This document shows positions 61,434 to 64,000 of a stretch of DNA of 64,000 nucleotides, in pieces (position 1 is the first letter of the stretch; every line of letters begins with the position of its first letter). The notes below the pieces were generated by a model. That model was not told the DNA's origin and made no database searches. It was given only the letters and a program-made list of their open reading frames with translations. The stretch lies in the NCBI RefSeq assembly GCF_003573695.1, contig NC_039362.1, forward strand, positions 14,156,063 through 14,220,062, written 5' to 3'. Origin of the DNA: Papaver somniferum. Lineage: Eukaryota > Streptophyta > Magnoliopsida > Ranunculales > Papaveraceae. A program made the position numbers and the translations under genes.

Positions 61434-62429
61434 TTATTTTATATTGTCAAGGAGTATCTTCAACGCCAACTTTGGTCTCATATTATGCACATTTTCTCGT
61501 ATATCATCTGTAGACATGTTATCTTTCAAGAGACTCTTCATGTAATAGAAAACATGCAGGCCACAATCGTTCCTGAAAAAACCAAAACAATGTCTCAATT
61601 GTTACAAAGTGACTAGATGAGAGTGTTCTGATATTAGTAGCTATATGTAAAACATTCAGTTACAAGTGATGTAATGATTTCAAGCATATGCATATGTGAA
61701 CTATAGACTTACAAACATAACTTACCCCATTTGTTCACAACATGTAGGGTTGTGCAAAGAGTATGTTGTTGGCTGACTTGCCTGCTGATCACAGGGGAGC
61801 TTTGCGTCGTGCTGTGCAAATGATGATACTATACGTTGTTTCATGCTTTCAACACTTTTTCTGCATTCCTCTCCCCTGGAAGCCAAGGAGTTGTGATAAA
61901 ATTCCCCGGTTTCAAAATCAAAAGAAAGCAATGTCCAATGGTTTACATCTCCAAGTGATGTCAGCAACGGAACGAACAAAAACCGCACGCTATAATCCAT
62001 TTTGTCGATGAAGCCTTCTATTACAGCACCACATTTCTTTCCTAATGAGTGACATGTCTGAAACAAAATACCAGATAAAAGCTCCTTAATTAGTTACAGA
62101 CATGCAAGTTTGATGAAACCAAACTTTGTTCCATCAAAATTAACCATATAAACAACATCATTTTTTGTTTTCCACAACTATTTTTTATGCCAAAAAATTT
62201 ACATTAAAAATTTCGGAGTAAACTTACATAGGCAAATGTGCTTATAAACACAGCTCTCTGGTACTTTGGAGAACCATCTTGTTTCAACTTATTTTTTTTG
62301 ATGTTGTTTTGCAGCTTCAAAATGTAGAACTCTATAATGTCTCCTGCGACGTCACCCTCTCTCATCAAATTATCCATCATCTTCCCCGATATATGTAATT
62401 GAAGATTTAAATGCTCCCACGCCGTTGAC
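61434..62429 (-). CDS. Ulp1-like (C48) cysteine peptidase domain, three catalytic exons
   Basis: Exons 62228-62429, 61726-62057 and 61434-61572 have GT-AG borders (GTAAGT donors at 62227 and 61725; CAG acceptors at 62058 and 61573) and join in phase to a TAA at 61434-61436. The translation gives the C48 pattern: catalytic His in DVNHWTLLSF, Asn in FYHNSL at the usual Asp/Asn position, an EQM Gln, and catalytic Cys in NDCGLHVFYY. Such peptidases process or remove SUMO-like modifiers; plant transposons often carry copies. The catalytic part looks intact even though the N-terminal part is broken. Converges on the MULE transposase. Confidence 0.75.
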
Positions 62430-62550
62430 CTGTTAATTTTATTTTTTAAAAAGCTAGTCAATGATGGATAAAAAAAGGAGAAACAATGCATAACTTGGAA
62501 CAAAATTTTGATGAAACCAGTCTTGGTTACATCAGTTATTTCCCAATTAC

Positions 62551-63593
62551 CTTTCATTGTTTTCTGAAAAAAGTGGTCACGAGGGGTTTCTCATTTCTGT
62601 TGAGTACTTTCAAGATCTTCAAGTTATCAACTGGTTTCAACTTCACCCCCTGTACTTCCTGCACCTTCTTGTTCTCCTTGCACTTACGAGCTGTAACCTT
62701 TCTTCTTTTTTTCACACTGGTGTTGTAATCCTGCATTCTGATAGGTGGAACCAAATTCCTTCTGTCTTCCCTCATTCTTGTAACCATGTTACTCATCCTT
62801 TGCAGCACTGAGTTCTCCATCCTTTCTCTTGACTGTCACACACACAGTCCTAAATCAAATCCAGGTTGTTCATTCTCTAACTCAAGTAAATCATTCGCCA
62901 TCTTTACAGCTGGTAGTAGTATACGCTTCCAACATTTGGCTTTGACGACGAACAACCTTTCTTATTGTATTCGGATTCCATTTTCCTGATAACATCTTCA
63001 TCAATTACAAATTGAGTTTCGTTTTCTTCTTGTTCAATAATTTGCTTCGACGAAGAAGCTTTCTTCATTTTAGATTCCACTCGCTCTGCCACCTTGATAT
63101 CCTCAACGTTATTTGGAGTCAACTCAGTACCCTCTCATTCTTGTTCATCATTAGTGACTGGCATCGACGAAGAAGCTTTGCTCATTTCAGATTCCACCCG
63201 CTCTACCACCTTGATATCCTCAACGGTATTTGGAGTCAACTCAGTACCCTCTCCTTCTTGTTCATCATTGGTGACTGGCATCGATGAAGAAGCTTTGCTC
63301 ATTTCAGATTCAACCTGCTCTGCCACTTTGATGTCCTCGATAGTATTCGGAGTCAACTTAGTACCATCTCCTTCTTGTTCTTCCTCGGTGACTGGCTTCG
63401 ATGAAGTAGCTTTCTCCATTTCAGATTCAACCCGCTCGGCCACCTTGATATTCTCGATAGTATTTGGAGTCAACTCAGTACCATCTCCTTCTTGTTCATC
63501 ATCGGTGACTGTCTTCGACGAAGAAGATATGACCTTCTCTTGTTCAGATTCTTGTTGATCTATCATGTTAACATCCCTTGTTATCACCTGCAA
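62551..63593 (-). pseudogene. N-terminal part of the Ulp1-like gene, with repeats and breaks
   Basis: Continues the catalytic exons upstream. A donor AAG|GTAATT lies at 62551. The 62554-62820 frame (MENSVLQRMSNMV..., basic, with KKRRK) meets the next exon in phase only if one T of the T6 run near 62567 is ignored. Upstream come a KMANDLLELENEQPGFDLG stretch, at least two further frame or stop problems (62820-62930), the 117-bp repeat block with a TGA at 63135-63137, and an acceptor ATTGCAG|GTG at 63593. Some breaks could be unrecognised introns. I call it decayed but not certainly dead. Confidence 0.6.
63010..63560 (-). repeat. Coding tandem repeat, about five 117-bp units
   Basis: Period 39 codons. 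Unit features: EQEGDGTELTPNTIEDIKVA, ERVESEM, KASSS and PVT. Acidic, probably disordered. Units differ by a few substitutions; one has GGA changed to TGA (63135-63137). Large plus-strand frames over this block are mirror artefacts. Confidence 0.85.
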
Positions 63594-63861
63594 TATTAAG
63601 ATACCTAAGTTATTTTATTTTTCATCTTCATGTGTCAAAACCTAATGCTGTAAAAATCTAAAACTTCTGAAAAAATAAAAAGAACTGGCCAATTCATCAA
63701 ACAAACATTAACTTGAAATGATGAAACCAAATCTGGTTCCATCAAAAGAATGATGGGACCAAATCTGGTTTCATCAAAAAAATGATGAAATGTATAAGAA
63801 AAATTGTAATATATGCGAGTAATTCAATTGTTACTAAGAAAAATCAAATCTATCTTTGTAC

Positions 63862-64000
63862 CAGTTGGTGTTCCCTGTCCTCGGCATCATATTTTTCCAG
63901 CAATGATTCTTCTTCTTCAGAAAGAACATATGTAGCATTGGTCCTAAGCTTTTCAATCAATGCTCGCGCAAATTGGTATTTGGATTTGAAGGAGTTAGCT
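63862..64000 (-). CDS. Upstream exon of the Ulp1-like gene, cut by window edge
   Basis: Open minus-strand frame (SKYQFARALIEKLR, SEEEESLLEKYDAEDREHQL) ending at a GT donor (CTG|GTACAAAG, 63861-63860). The intron 63594-63861 separates it from the repeat exon. It contains GATGAAACCAAATCTGG and its inverted copy near 63720-63790. Exon identity rests on frame, donor and composition. Confidence 0.5.

Noticed and set aside
63012..63558. Ser/Val-rich plus-strand frames of 91 and 154 codons
   Set aside because: Mirror of the 117-bp coding repeat on the minus strand, where the Ulp1-like exon context lies.
1..64000. tRNA, rRNA and riboswitch genes
   Set aside because: Only tRNA-complementary primer binding sites were seen; no cloverleaf or rRNA-like stretch recognised by eye.

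Overview
This window looks like eudicot plant nuclear DNA from a repeat-dense region. Almost everything recognisable is transposon-derived: Ty3/gypsy elements of the Athila, Tat and chromovirus types, a large Ty1/copia family with roughly 2.3-2.5 kb LTRs, and a Mutator-like (MULE) transposase next to a split Ulp1-type (C48) peptidase gene. I see no tRNA, rRNA, CRISPR or ordinary single-copy host gene. The copia LTRs resemble sequences I associate from memory with poppy (Papaveraceae); that is a guess, not a result.

Layout. 1-6569: Athila element 1 on the minus strand (broken gag-protease-RT/RNase H, leader, tRNA-Asp-type PBS, 5' LTR), running off the left edge. 6570-7849: 3' part of a plus-strand copia LTR. 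7850-10755: Tat-type remnant on the plus strand (LTR-like DNA, PBS, gag-protease fragment). 10756-36227: Athila element 2 on the minus strand, split by two later insertions: a pol-less copia element (15435-23808, target duplication AAGTT) inside its gag, and a pol-less Athila-like element (27265-35222, target duplication TTGTC) inside its 5' LTR. 36228-40062: gag and 5' LTR of another minus-strand copia element, cut by Athila 2. 40063-44482: an older plus-strand copia LTR carrying a solo LTR (40713-43210). 44483-54141: the 3' end of a chromovirus with chromodomain coding, hit by a copia element; the block seems tandemly duplicated. 54142-about 57300: Tat-type LTR, PBS and decayed leader/gag. 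58525-60768: MULE transposase with a PB1-like N-terminus, decayed. 61434-64000: minus-strand C48 peptidase gene with introns, converging on the transposase and running off the right edge.

How it fits together. The target-site duplications and interrupted reading frames give a relative order: older copia LTR, then copia 2, then Athila 2, then the two pol-less elements. Both pol-less families keep LTRs, PBS, PPT and a gag-like frame but no polymerase, so they probably depended on relatives such as Athila 1 and the full-length copia elements. The right end resembles the known plant association of Mutator-like transposases with Ulp1-like peptidase genes (Kaonashi in Arabidopsis, CUMULE in melon) and is the most biologically interesting part.
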